Shown here: positions 43,695-52,653 of the stretch, one piece after another
Position numbering within the stretch: position 1 is the stretch's first letter
Layout of the letters: each line of letters begins with the position of its first letter
Assembly (NCBI RefSeq): GCF_045866565.1
Contig: NZ_BAAFZV010000003.1
Coordinates: 186,001-250,000, forward strand
DNA from: Cognatilysobacter claricitrinus
GTDB lineage: Bacteria; Pseudomonadota; Gammaproteobacteria; Xanthomonadales; Xanthomonadaceae
Direction: 5' to 3'
DNA length: 64,000 bases
The notes under the pieces: generated by a model
Told to the model about the DNA's origin: nothing
The model's input: only the letters and a program-made list of their open reading frames with translations
Databases searched by the model: none
Position numbers and translations under genes: made by a program

Positions 43695-44888
43695 TCACTC
43701 CGCGTACGCGGCGTCCGCCGGCACGCGCACCGCACCTTCCATCAATACGCGTGCGCTGCGGCTCATTACGGCCTTGGTGACGCTCCACTGGCCGTTCACC
43801 TGCGACACCGCAGCCCCGACGCGCAACGTGCCCGATGGATGGCCGAAGCGCACCACGTCGCGTACGCCACCGCCCGCTGCTTCGTTCACCAGGGTGCCCG
43901 GAACGGCGGCCGCCGTCGCGATCGCGACCGAGGCCGTGCCCATCATCGCGTGGTGCAGCTTGCCCATCGACATCGCGCGCGCGAGCACGTCGATGTCACC
44001 GGCGCGAACGGTCTTTCCGCTGGACGCGACGTAATCCCTGGGCGGCGCGACCCACGCCACCTTCGGCGTGTGCTGGCGCGTGCCGGCCTGGTCCAGGCTG
44101 TCGATCAGGCCCATGTGCACCGCGCCGGCCGCGCGGATCGTTTCGAGCCTGGCGAGCAACGCGCGATCGTCGTTGACCGCCGACTGCAGTTCGGTGCCGT
44201 CGAAACCCAGATCCGCCGCGCGCATGAAGATGGTCGGGATGCCGGCGGTGATCAGGGTGACGTCGAAGCTGCCGACACCCGGCACGTCGAGCGTGTCGAT
44301 CAGGTTGCCGGTCGGGAACATCGCGCCGGTATCGCCGTCATCCGACGGGTCCACGAATTCCAGCGGAATTTCGGCGGCCGGGAAGGTCACGCCATCGAGT
44401 TCGAAGTCGCCGGTTTCCTGCACCGCGCCATTGGACATCGGCACGTGCGCGACGATCGTCTTGCCGATGTTCGCCTGCCAGATGCGTACCGTGCAGTGGC
44501 CGTCGCGCGGCACGCGCGCGGGGTCGATCAGGCCGTTGGCGATCGCGAACGGACCGACCGCCGCCGACAGGTTGCCGCAGTTGCCGCTCCAGTCGACGAA
44601 CGCGGTGTCGATCGACACCTGGCCATAGAGATAGTCGACGTCGTGATCGGGCACGTCGGACTTCGACAGGATCACGCACTTGCTGGTGCTCGACGTCGCG
44701 CCACCCATGCCGTCCGTGTGCTTGCCATAGGGATCGGGCGAGCCGATCACGCGCATCAGCAGCGCATCGCGCGTCGCGCCGGGAACGCGTGCGTTCCCGG
44801 GCAGATCCTGCAAGCGGAAGAACACGCCTTTGCTGGTGCCGCCACGCATGTAGGTGGCGGGGATGCGGAGTTGGGGCAGGAAGCTCAT
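43695..44888 (-). CDS. prpF: 2-methylaconitate cis-trans isomerase PrpF
   Basis: A 397-residue protein starting MSFLPQLRIPATYMRGGTSK. RGGTSKGVFF, LLMRVIGSPDPYGKHTDGMG, SSTSKCVILSKS and DWSGNCGNLSAAVGPFAI are diagnostic of PrpF, including the catalytic lysine and cysteine regions. It isomerises the trans-2-methylaconitate made by AcnD so that aconitase can rehydrate it in the 2-methylcitrate cycle of propionyl-CoA breakdown. It is the last gene of a minus-strand run starting with acnD, separated from it by two unrelated genes. Confidence 0.96.
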   Translation of the reverse strand: MSFLPQLRIPATYMRGGTSKGVFFRLQDLPGNARVPGATRDALLMRVIGSPDPYGKHTDGMGGATSSTSKCVILSKSDVPDHDVDYLYGQVSIDTAFVDWSGNCGNLSAAVGPFAIANGLIDPARVPRDGHCTVRIWQANIGKTIVAHVPMSNGAVQETGDFELDGVTFPAAEIPLEFVDPSDDGDTGAMFPTGNLIDTLDVPGVGSFDVTLITAGIPTIFMRAADLGFDGTELQSAVNDDRALLARLETIRAAGAVHMGLIDSLDQAGTRQHTPKVAWVAPPRDYVASSGKTVRAGDIDVLARAMSMGKLHHAMMGTASVAIATAAAVPGTLVNEAAGGGVRDVVRFGHPSGTLRVGAAVSQVNGQWSVTKAVMSRSARVLMEGAVRVPADAAYAE

Positions 44889-44929
44889 CGGTGCTCGCAG
44901 AAGTGGGAGGTCGGCAAAACGGCCGGTGC

Positions 44930-45391
44930 TCAGTTGTCGGGAATATTGGGTTCGACCAGCGTGGCCAGCTGCGCCAGCGATTCCTGCCAGCCGAGATAGC
45001 AGAACTCGACGGGAATCGCGGCGGGGATGCCGGCCTGCACGATGGAGATGTCGGTGCCGCAGAGCACGGCGCGAAGCTCGACCGTCACATCCATCACGCC
45101 CGGCAGGTTCGGGTCGTCGAAGTGATCGGTGTAGCGGATGCGTTCGTCGGGCACGAGCTCGTGGTACTCGCCGCCAAACGATTCCACCTTGCCGGTGCCG
45201 AAGTTGGTGAACGACATGCGGAAGGTTCCTCCAACGCGCGCATCCATGTGCTCGACATTCGCGACGAAACCATAGGGCGGCAGCCATTTCGCCATCGCGG
45301 CGGGTTCGAGGAAGGCGCGATACACCTTCGAAGGCGGCGCGCGCAGGACGCGGTGGAGGCGGACGGTGCCGGTAGTGGTGCTGGTCGTCAT
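44930..45391 (-). CDS. SRPBCC (AHSA1-like) domain protein
   Basis: A 153-residue protein starting at 45391. VRLHRVLRAPPSKVYRAFLE, MAKWLPPYGFVANVEHMDAR, GGTFRMSFTNFGTGKVESFG, ERIRYTDHFDDP and FCYLGWQESLAQLATLVE follow the START-like SRPBCC/AHSA1 fold, which holds a hydrophobic ligand. No catalytic signature. It lies between prpF (41 bases downstream) and the 2H phosphoesterase gene (26 bases upstream) on the same strand, so it is part of the acnD-prpF transcript. Confidence 0.87.
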   Translation of the reverse strand: MTTSTTTGTVRLHRVLRAPPSKVYRAFLEPAAMAKWLPPYGFVANVEHMDARVGGTFRMSFTNFGTGKVESFGGEYHELVPDERIRYTDHFDDPNLPGVMDVTVELRAVLCGTDISIVQAGIPAAIPVEFCYLGWQESLAQLATLVEPNIPDN

Positions 45392-45417
45392 GCGCAGGTC
45401 CTCGTCGTGGGAGCGGG

Positions 45418-45957
45418 TCAGAAAGGCAATTCGGATTGGGGCTCGATCGCCGGCGCCAGCGGCCATGAGTCGAGCGTGCGGTATCCGTAGGGATAACTCA
45501 CGACCTCGACGAGCTCGATGCTGTCGATGGTCCAGTCGATGGGATCGATCATCACTGTCTCCGGCGACGACGGTGCGCGATAGCTCAGCGTGATGTGCGG
45601 CGCATGGCGACCGCTCTTCTCGCCTTCGGCATCGAGCGCTGCGCGCACGCTTCGCAGCAGCGCTGCGAACCCGTGCGACGCCGCAGACGGCTCGAGACGC
45701 GCGTGACCACCCGCGAAGCTCACGCGATCGAAGCGCAGTACGAAGGGCGCAGCGGCGACGCGCGATCCCGCGCGGCGATAGATCTCGAGCGAATCGCGAA
45801 GCAGCAGGTCCGACAGCGACTGATGCCAGTTCTCGGGCGTAAACAGCCGGCTCCCGAGCCGATCGAGCACGCCCGTGCGCTCCAGCTCGGGCAATACGGC
45901 AGCGCGGAACGCCGCCGGAGGCCGACGCATGAAGAACTTTTCACCGGCGTTCGCCAT
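45418..45957 (-). CDS. 2H phosphoesterase (2'-5' RNA ligase-like) family protein
   Basis: A 179-residue protein with the two HxS/T motifs of the 2H superfamily: ENWHQSLSDLL near residue 45 and APHITLSYRAP near 130. FVLRFDRVSFAGG and IELVEVVSYP are typical surrounding strands. Members cut or form 2'-5' phosphodiester bonds, or cyclic phosphates in RNA. The gene starts six bases after the acnD stop and lies within the acnD-prpF run. Confidence 0.85.
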   Translation of the reverse strand: MANAGEKFFMRRPPAAFRAAVLPELERTGVLDRLGSRLFTPENWHQSLSDLLLRDSLEIYRRAGSRVAAAPFVLRFDRVSFAGGHARLEPSAASHGFAALLRSVRAALDAEGEKSGRHAPHITLSYRAPSSPETVMIDPIDWTIDSIELVEVVSYPYGYRTLDSWPLAPAIEPQSELPF

Positions 45958-45963
45958 CGTCGG

Positions 45964-48579
45964 TCAGGCGGCGCTCTGGGCGCCTTCAAGAAAGTCGTTC
46001 GCAAAGCGCTGCAGGACGCCGCCGGCTTCGTAGATCGACACCTCTTCCGCCGTGTCGAGACGGCACTTCACCGGTACCTCGAGGATGTTGCCGTCCTTGC
46101 GGTGGATGGCGAGCGTCAGCGTCGCGCCCGGCGTGCGTTCGCCGGTGACGTCGAACGTCTCCGTGCCGTCGATCGCGAGCGTCTTGCGGTTGGTGCCCGC
46201 TTCGAATTCCAGCGGCAGCACGCCCATGCCGATCAGGTTGGTGCGGTGGATGCGCTCGAACCCTTCCGCGGCGATCGCTTCGACGCCCGCAAGTCGCACG
46301 CCCTTGGCTGCCCAGTCGCGCGAAGAACCCTGGCCGTAGTCCGCGCCGGCGATGATGATCAGCGGCTGGTTGCGCGCCATGTAGGTTTCGATCGCTTCCC
46401 ACATGCGGGTGACCGTGCCGTCAGGCTCGATGCGCGCGAGGGAGCCCTGGCGCACGTTGCCGTTCTCGTCCGTCACCATTTCGTTCAGAAGCTTCGGATT
46501 CGCGAACGTCGCGCGCTGTGCGGTGAGGTGGTCGCCGCGGTGCGTCGCGTAGGAATTGAAGTCCTCTTCCGGCACGCCCATCTTCGCGAGGTATTCGCCT
46601 GCCGCGCTGTCGAGCATGATCGCGTTGCTCGGCGAGAGATGGTCGGTGGTGATGTTGTCGCCGAGCACCGCGAGCGGACGCATGCCGCTCAGCGAGCGCG
46701 CGCCGGCGAGGGCGCCTTCCCAGTACGGCGGGCGGCGGATGTAGGTCGACATCGGGCGCCAGGCGTACAGCGGCGTGACGGGGGCGCTGTTGTCCACGCG
46801 CACGTTGAACATCGGATCGTAGACCCGACGGAACTGCTCGGGCTTGACGTGCTCGCGCACGATCGCGTCGATCTCCGCGTCGGTCGGCCACAGGTCCTTG
46901 AGCGTGATCGCCTTGCCCTGCGCGTCGGTGCCGAGTACGTCCTTCTCGATGTCGAAGCGGATCGTGCCGGCCAGCGCGTAGGCGACGACGAGCGGCGGCG
47001 AGGCGAGGAAGGCCTGCTTCGCATACGGATGGATGCGGCCGTCGAAATTGCGATTGCCCGACAGGACGGCGACGGCATAAAGGTCGCGGTCGATGATCTC
47101 CTGTTGGATCACCGGATCGAGCGCGCCACTCATTCCATTGCACGTGGTGCAGGCGAAACCGACGATGCCGAAACCGAGCTGTTCGAGCTCCGGCAGCAGG
47201 CCGGCTTCTTCCAGATACAGCTGCACCGCCTTCGAGCCTGGTGCAAGCGAACTCTTCACCCACGGCTTGCGCACCAGGCCAAGCGCGTTCGCCTTCTTCG
47301 CGAGCAGGCCCGCGGCAATGACGTTGCGCGGATTCGACGTGTTGGTGCAGCTGGTGATGGCGGCGATGATCACCGCGCCGTCCGGCATCAGGCCCTGCGC
47401 TTCCTGCGCGCGCGCGGCGTCGAGGTTGACCGCGATGCCGCGTTCGGCGAGATCGCTCGTCGGCAAGCGCCTGTGCGGATTCGACGGCCCGGCCATGTTG
47501 CGCGTTACCGTCGACAGGTCGAACGTGAGCGTGCGCTCGTACTGCGCGTCGGCGAGGTCGGATGCCCACAGGCCGGCCGTCTTCGCGTAGTTCTCGACGA
47601 GCGCCACCTGCTGCTCTTCGCGGCCGGTCAGGCGCAGGTAGTCGAGCGTGTTGTCGTCGATGAAGAACATCGCCGCGGTCGCGCCGTATTCGGGCGCCAT
47701 GTTGGAGATGGTCGCGCGGTCGCCGAGTGTCAGCGCGGCAGCGCCTTCGCCGCGGAACTCCAGGTACGCACCGACAACTTTCGCCTGGCGCAGGAACTCG
47801 GTGAGCGCGAGCACGATGTCGGTCGCGGTGATGCCTTCATGCGGACGCCCGGTCAGCTCAACGCCGACGATCTCCGGCAGGCGCATCCACGACGCGCGGC
47901 CCAGCATCACGCTCTCGGCCTCGAGGCCGCCGACGCCGACGGCAATCACGCCCAGCGCATCCACATGCGGCGTGTGCGAATCGGTACCGACGCAGGTGTC
48001 CGGGAACGCCACGCCATCCTTGACGTAGATCACCGGTGACATCTTCTCCAGATTGATCTGGTGCATGATCCCGTTGCCCGGCGGGATGACATCGACGTTG
48101 CGGAATGCGTGCTTCGTCCATTCGATGAAGTGGAAGCGATCCTCGTTGCGACGCTCCTCGATCACGCGGTTCTTGGTGAATGCATCGGGATCGAAACCGC
48201 CGCATTCCACCGCGAGCGAGTGGTCGACGATCAGCTGCGTCGGCACCACCGGATTGATCTGCGCCGGGTCGCCACCGCGTTCGGCGATCGCATCGCGCAG
48301 GCCGGCGAGGTCGACCAGCGCGGTCTGGCCGAGGATGTCGTGGCAGACCACGCGCGCCGGGAACCACGGGAAGTCGAGGTCGCGGCGGCGTTCGATGAAC
48401 TGCTGCAGGTAGGCCGACAGCATCGACGGATCGGCGCGGCGCACGATGTTCTCGGCATGCACGCGCGAGGTGTACGGCAGCGTCGCCCACGCACCGGGCG
48501 AGATCGCGTCGACCGCCTCGCGGGCGTCGAACCAGTGCAGCGGCGTGCCGGGGAGGGGCTTGCGGTAGGCGGTATTCAT
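45964..48579 (-). CDS. acnD: Fe/S-dependent 2-methylisocitrate dehydratase AcnD
   Basis: An 871-residue aconitase-superfamily protein. Cluster cysteines are in ITSCTNTSNP and GFACTTCNGMSGALDP. The N-terminus (RKPLPGTPLHWFDAREAVD), VDHSLAVECGGFDPDAFTKN, DTCVGTDSHTPHVDALG and GADYGQGSSRDWAAKG match AcnD. The coexisting prpF supports AcnD rather than a general aconitase A. It dehydrates 2-methylcitrate in propionate catabolism. prpB, prpC and a prpR regulator are not adjacent in this window. Confidence 0.95.
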   Translation of the reverse strand: MNTAYRKPLPGTPLHWFDAREAVDAISPGAWATLPYTSRVHAENIVRRADPSMLSAYLQQFIERRRDLDFPWFPARVVCHDILGQTALVDLAGLRDAIAERGGDPAQINPVVPTQLIVDHSLAVECGGFDPDAFTKNRVIEERRNEDRFHFIEWTKHAFRNVDVIPPGNGIMHQINLEKMSPVIYVKDGVAFPDTCVGTDSHTPHVDALGVIAVGVGGLEAESVMLGRASWMRLPEIVGVELTGRPHEGITATDIVLALTEFLRQAKVVGAYLEFRGEGAAALTLGDRATISNMAPEYGATAAMFFIDDNTLDYLRLTGREEQQVALVENYAKTAGLWASDLADAQYERTLTFDLSTVTRNMAGPSNPHRRLPTSDLAERGIAVNLDAARAQEAQGLMPDGAVIIAAITSCTNTSNPRNVIAAGLLAKKANALGLVRKPWVKSSLAPGSKAVQLYLEEAGLLPELEQLGFGIVGFACTTCNGMSGALDPVIQQEIIDRDLYAVAVLSGNRNFDGRIHPYAKQAFLASPPLVVAYALAGTIRFDIEKDVLGTDAQGKAITLKDLWPTDAEIDAIVREHVKPEQFRRVYDPMFNVRVDNSAPVTPLYAWRPMSTYIRRPPYWEGALAGARSLSGMRPLAVLGDNITTDHLSPSNAIMLDSAAGEYLAKMGVPEEDFNSYATHRGDHLTAQRATFANPKLLNEMVTDENGNVRQGSLARIEPDGTVTRMWEAIETYMARNQPLIIIAGADYGQGSSRDWAAKGVRLAGVEAIAAEGFERIHRTNLIGMGVLPLEFEAGTNRKTLAIDGTETFDVTGERTPGATLTLAIHRKDGNILEVPVKCRLDTAEEVSIYEAGGVLQRFANDFLEGAQSAA

Positions 48580-48767
48580 CGGGCGCGGATTCGATGGAGG
48601 ACGCCGGCGGCTGGGGCCGCGCCGGCATCGCCGGAAAGCGATCGGAACGATCGGACGGGCCGGGCACGCCGGCAGGCCGCCATTATCCCGCAGTCGTGGC
48701 GGTCGGTCGGAACCCGCGATGGAACGACGCGGGGCGACGACGCGACGGGCGCGTCAATGCCGCTTGC

Positions 48768-49271
48768 TCAGGCCTCGGCGTCGTACGCGGCCTGCAGCGG
48801 TGCGAGGTCGAGCTTGCGCATCGCCAGCATGGTGCGCATGACGCGGGCCGCGCGCGCGGGGTCGGCGTCGGTCAGCCAGTCGGGCAGCCAGGCCGGCACC
48901 ACCTGCCAGGACACGCCGAAGCGGTCCTTCAGCCAGCCGCACTGCTGCGCCATCGGATCGCCACCGCGGCCCAGCGCGTCCCAGTAGTGGTCGATGTCGT
49001 CCTGCGTATCGCAACGCACGACGAAGGAGATCGACTCGTTGAAGCGGAACAGCGGGCCGCCATTGAGCGCGGTGAAGCTCTGGCGGTCGAGCTCGAACTC
49101 GACGGTGAGCACGCTGCCCTTCGGCCGGTTCGCGGCACGCGCGGAGGCGGCGTCGTAGCGCAGCACGCGCACGATGCGCGAGTTCGGGAAGATGTCGCAG
49201 TACGCGGTCGCGGCCTCTTCGGCGGTGTCCGCATACCAGAGGCAGGGCGTGATTCGGCTGACGAGACCCAT
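48768..49271 (-). CDS. VOC family (PhnB-like) protein
   Basis: A 167-residue protein; AGGAGAG lies before the ATG at 49271. SRITPCLWYADTAEEAATAY, LTVEFELDRQSFTALNGGP, FNESISFVVRCDTQDDID, QQCGWLKDRFGVSWQVVP and RVMRTMLAMRKLDLAPLQAA are the hallmarks of the PhnB/3-demethylubiquinone methyltransferase-like VOC group. No enzymatic function is established for most members. Confidence 0.92.
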   Translation of the reverse strand: MGLVSRITPCLWYADTAEEAATAYCDIFPNSRIVRVLRYDAASARAANRPKGSVLTVEFELDRQSFTALNGGPLFRFNESISFVVRCDTQDDIDHYWDALGRGGDPMAQQCGWLKDRFGVSWQVVPAWLPDWLTDADPARAARVMRTMLAMRKLDLAPLQAAYDAEA

Positions 49272-49352
49272 GCGGTCGCTCTCCTGGCGGCCGGTGCAGT
49301 GTCGCATCCGGTCGTTAGGTGCGCGTTCGCGCGGGCGCAGCCCGTAGAACAC

Positions 49353-49378
49353 GGGGACGGAGCCTGCGCTCCGTCCCC
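49353..49378 (-). terminator. Probable terminator hairpin after the fasciclin gene
   Basis: GGGGACGGAGC and GCTCCGTCCCC form a perfect 11-bp stem with a four-base loop, 43 bases past the fasciclin stop on the minus strand. The following T-tract is weak. Confidence 0.6.
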
Positions 49379-49421
49379 GCGAAACCGCCGGCGACGAGGG
49401 GAAGCCGGCGGCGGAGCGCGA

Positions 49422-50075
49422 TTACGGCATCAGCACGGTGTCGACCACGTGGATCACGCCGTTCTTCTGCATCACGTCGGCCACGGTGACGTGCGAGGTG
49501 CCGCCCTTCGCATCGGTCAGCACGATGCCGCCGGCGCCGTCGTCCTTCGCCGTCAACTTCTCGCCCTGCACGGTGGTGAGCGTGGCCGTGCCGTTACCCG
49601 CCGCGATCTGTTGCTTGAGCGCGGCGGCATCAAGCGCGCCGGGCACCACGTGGTAGGTGAGCACCTTGGTGAGATCGGCCTTCATGTTCGGCTTGAGCAG
49701 CGTGTCGACCGTGCCCTTGGGCAGCTTGTCGAACGCGGCGTTGGTGGGCGCGAACACGGTGAACGGGCCTGCGCCCTTCAGCGTGTCGACCAGGCCCGCC
49801 GCCTTCACCGCGGCGACCAGCGTTGTGTGGTCCTTCGAGTTCACCGCGTTGTCGACGATGTCCTTGTCGGCGTACATGGGCGCGCCGCCCACCATGGGGT
49901 TCTGCATCGGCATGGCGTCCGCGGCCGTTTCGGCGGGCGCCGCGGTCGGTGCGGGCGCCGGCATCGCGTCGGATGACGCGGTTTCCGGCGCCGTCGTGGT
50001 TTCGGTGGTGGGGCGGCTGCAGGCCGCAAGCGGGAGTACGGCGACCAGGGCAAGGCTGAGGACACGGATCTTCAT
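49422..50075 (-). CDS. Fasciclin (FAS1) domain lipoprotein
   Basis: A 217-residue product from 50075 with CGGAGCG upstream. MKIRVLSLALVAVLPLAAC has lipobox LAAC. After an acidic Ala/Pro/Thr linker comes one complete FAS1 domain: STLVAAVKAA-like TTLVAAVKAAGLVDTLKG, FTVFAPTNAAFDKLP, VLTYHVVPGALDAAAL and NGVIHVVDTVLMP. FAS1 domains mediate adhesion or matrix contact. It acts at the outer membrane or in the periplasm. Confidence 0.92.
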   Translation of the reverse strand: MKIRVLSLALVAVLPLAACSRPTTETTTAPETASSDAMPAPAPTAAPAETAADAMPMQNPMVGGAPMYADKDIVDNAVNSKDHTTLVAAVKAAGLVDTLKGAGPFTVFAPTNAAFDKLPKGTVDTLLKPNMKADLTKVLTYHVVPGALDAAALKQQIAAGNGTATLTTVQGEKLTAKDDGAGGIVLTDAKGGTSHVTVADVMQKNGVIHVVDTVLMP

Positions 50076-50195
50076 GGGACGCTCCGGGGGAAATGACGTG
50101 TCCGATTGGAGGACACCCCGACGTCTACGGCGTCGACTGGCGCACGGATGCAGTCCCGACTGGAATTTTTCTGCACATGGCCGGAACGGCATGTG

Positions 50196-52058
50196 TCAGC
50201 GGTAACCCGCCGCCTGCAGCTCGAACAGTTCCGCATAGCGGCCGCGCTCGGCCATCAGCTCGTCGTGCGTCCCCGACGCTTCGACCTTGCCGCCGCCCAG
50301 CACGAGGATGCGGTCGGCCATGCGCACGCTGCTGAAGCGGTGCGAGATCAGGATCGCCGTGCGGCCTTCGCTCAGTTCCTTGAAACGCTGGAAGACTTCG
50401 AACTCGGCGCGCGCGTCGAGCGCGGCGGTCGGTTCGTCGAGGATCATGACCTGCGCATCGCGCATGTAGGCACGCGCGATCGCGATCTTCTGCCACTGCC
50501 CGCCGGACAGGTCGACGCCGGTGTTGAAGCGACGACCGATCATCTGGTCGTACTGCAGCGGCAGCGCCTCGATCACTTCGTCGGCGAGCGCGCGCCGCGC
50601 CGCTTCGCGGATGCGCGCCTCGTCGTCCATCGCTTCGAGCCTGCCGACGCCGATGTTCTCGCGCGCGGTGAGGTGGTAGCGCACGAAGTCCTGGAAGATC
50701 ACGCCGACGTTGTTGCGCAGGTCGTCGAGGTCGTAGTCGCGCAGGTCGCGGCCGTCGAGCAGGATGCGGCCTTCGTCGGGGTCGTAAAGCCGCGCGAGCA
50801 GCTTCACCAGCGTGGTCTTGCCGGCGCCGTTCTCGCCGACCAGCGCGAGGACTTCGCCCGCGCGCAGCTCGAACTCGAGCCCGCGCAGCGCCCAGCGCTC
50901 CGCATCGGGATACCGGAAGCCGACGTTCTCGAACGCGAAGCCGCGTTCGATCCGTCTCGGAATCAGCGCGGCGTCGGGCTTGGAGGTGATCTCCGGTTCG
51001 ATCTCGAAGAACGAGAACAGGTCGTCGAGGTACAGCGCCTGGCCCGCGACCTGCGAGAAACCGATCAGCAGGCCTTCCAGCAACTGGCGCAGGCGACGGA
51101 AGCTGCCGGCGAGGAAGGTGAGGTCGCCGATGGTGAAATCACCCTTGACCGTGCGCCACACGATGTAGGCATACGCGACGTAGTAGCCGAGCGTGCCGAG
51201 CGCGGCCAGCACCGTGCCCCAGATCGCGCGGCGTCGTGCGAGTGCACGGTTCGCCGCGTAGAACTTGTCGGCGAGTACGCGGAAGCGATCGATCAGGAAC
51301 CGGTGCAGCCCGAAGATCTTGATCTCTTTCGCGGTGTCCACGCTCGCGCCGGTCTGGCGCAGGTATTCGAGCTGGCGACGCTCGGGCGTCCACTGGAAAT
51401 TCAGCGAATAGCCGAGCGCATTGAAGTGCGCTTCGCCGACGAACGCCGGTACCAGCGCGATGCCCAGCAGCACCATCAGCCACGGCGCATAGGCGAGCAG
51501 GCCGATCGCGAAGCTCACCACGGTGATGGTGTCCTGCGCCTGCCCGAACAGCTGGCTGAGCAGGTTCATGCGGCCCATCGTCTGCCGGCGCGCGCGGTCG
51601 AGGCGATCCTGCAGGTCGGGGTCTTCGAAGTCCTCGAGGTCCAGCGTCGCCGCGTGTTCCATCAGGCGGATGCTGGTCGCGTTGGTGAACAGCTCCGACA
51701 GCAGGCCATCGACGTAGCTCGCCGCGCGCGCCATCAGGTCGGACACCACCGCGAGCACGAACTCGCCGAGCACCAGCAGCGCGAGGTGATGCAACGCGCC
51801 GCTCGCCCATAGCGTGCGCAGGTCGGCGTCCGCGCCGGCGACGGTGACGAGGTGGATCGCCTCGTCGATGATCAGCTTGCCGATGTAGAGCAGCGCGACC
51901 GGCGTCAGCGCCTGCGTGAGGCGCAAGACCAGGCTCGCGAGCGTCAGCTGCGGGCTGGTTTCCCAGATCTGGCGCAGGAACGGGCGCAGGTTGCGCAGGG
52001 CGTCGACGCGTTCGCGAAACGGCATCGACGCGCGACGGGGCATGGTGGGCGACGGCAT
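50196..52058 (-). CDS. ABC transporter, fused permease and ATP-binding protein
   Basis: About 620 residues; start candidates at 52091, 52058, 52043 and 52025 have no clear ribosome-binding site, so the N-terminus is uncertain. The first about 340 residues form the six-helix exporter membrane domain. The ATPase has GENGAGKTTLVKLL (Walker A), FQDFVRYHLTARENIG (Q-loop), DLSGGQWQKIAIARAYMRD (signature), VMILDEPTAALDARAE (Walker B) and LISHRFSSVR (H-loop). It is a homodimeric exporter of unknown cargo. It follows a small membrane protein gene on the same strand by about 40 bases. Confidence 0.93.
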   Translation of the reverse strand: MPSPTMPRRASMPFRERVDALRNLRPFLRQIWETSPQLTLASLVLRLTQALTPVALLYIGKLIIDEAIHLVTVAGADADLRTLWASGALHHLALLVLGEFVLAVVSDLMARAASYVDGLLSELFTNATSIRLMEHAATLDLEDFEDPDLQDRLDRARRQTMGRMNLLSQLFGQAQDTITVVSFAIGLLAYAPWLMVLLGIALVPAFVGEAHFNALGYSLNFQWTPERRQLEYLRQTGASVDTAKEIKIFGLHRFLIDRFRVLADKFYAANRALARRRAIWGTVLAALGTLGYYVAYAYIVWRTVKGDFTIGDLTFLAGSFRRLRQLLEGLLIGFSQVAGQALYLDDLFSFFEIEPEITSKPDAALIPRRIERGFAFENVGFRYPDAERWALRGLEFELRAGEVLALVGENGAGKTTLVKLLARLYDPDEGRILLDGRDLRDYDLDDLRNNVGVIFQDFVRYHLTARENIGVGRLEAMDDEARIREAARRALADEVIEALPLQYDQMIGRRFNTGVDLSGGQWQKIAIARAYMRDAQVMILDEPTAALDARAEFEVFQRFKELSEGRTAILISHRFSSVRMADRILVLGGGKVEASGTHDELMAERGRYAELFELQAAGYR

Positions 52059-52098
52059 CGCGCCATTGTCGATACACGCCGTGAAGCGCACGGGAGGT

Positions 52099-52611
52099 TC
52101 AGGCGAGCAGGCGCACCGCGACGGCGACGATGGTGACGAACGCGATCACGGCGAGCGTCGGCGCGGCGATGCGCAGGTCGGCACGCGACGGCAGGGCCGC
52201 ACCAAGCAGCGTGCCGGCGACCCACGCATGCAGCGCGATCGCGACGCCCCGCGCATCGGCAAGGAACATGACCACCCACGCGAGCGCGCCCGGCAACAGC
52301 AACAGCGGTGCCAGCGCGATCGGCCCGGCGCGCCACCACGTTGCGCGGAACGCGACCGCGCCGAGGCGCCATCCCGTTCCCGTGCGTTCGGGCCAGAGCC
52401 GCGGAAGTCGCGGCTGCGCGCCGAGCGCCAGCGCAACAACGTAATGCGCGAGTTCGTGTGCGAGCGTGCCGGGCAACGCGAACGCGGCGTACAGCCACAG
52501 GCCGAGCCGGCGTGCGAAACGTTGCAGTACCAGCACGGCGGCGACCGCGCACCACGCGCCCACCGGCACGGTGGCGAGCGTGTCGCGCAGGCTGTCGATA
52601 TCGAAGGTCAC
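52099..52611 (-). CDS. M50-like integral membrane protein with HExxH motif
   Basis: A 170-residue protein with four to five hydrophobic segments and LPGTLAHELAHYVVALALGA, an HELAH zinc-type motif in a membrane helix. The second M50 motif (NxxPxxxxDG) is not evident, so proteolytic activity is uncertain. It resembles short membrane proteins annotated as M50-like. Cotranscribed with the ABC exporter gene. Confidence 0.72.
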   Translation of the reverse strand: MTFDIDSLRDTLATVPVGAWCAVAAVLVLQRFARRLGLWLYAAFALPGTLAHELAHYVVALALGAQPRLPRLWPERTGTGWRLGAVAFRATWWRAGPIALAPLLLLPGALAWVVMFLADARGVAIALHAWVAGTLLGAALPSRADLRIAAPTLAVIAFVTIVAVAVRLLA

Positions 52612-52653
52612 GCGCGAAGTATGCGCATGCGGCGGTGCTGCGGATCGGGCGCG

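Noticed and set aside
45595..48039. Long open frame opposite acnD (about 810 codons)
   Set aside because: Arg/Val/Asp-rich shadow frame of acnD; no domain visible.
49353..49378. REP-like element
   Set aside because: A perfect hairpin, but unrelated in sequence to the REP family; better explained as a terminator.
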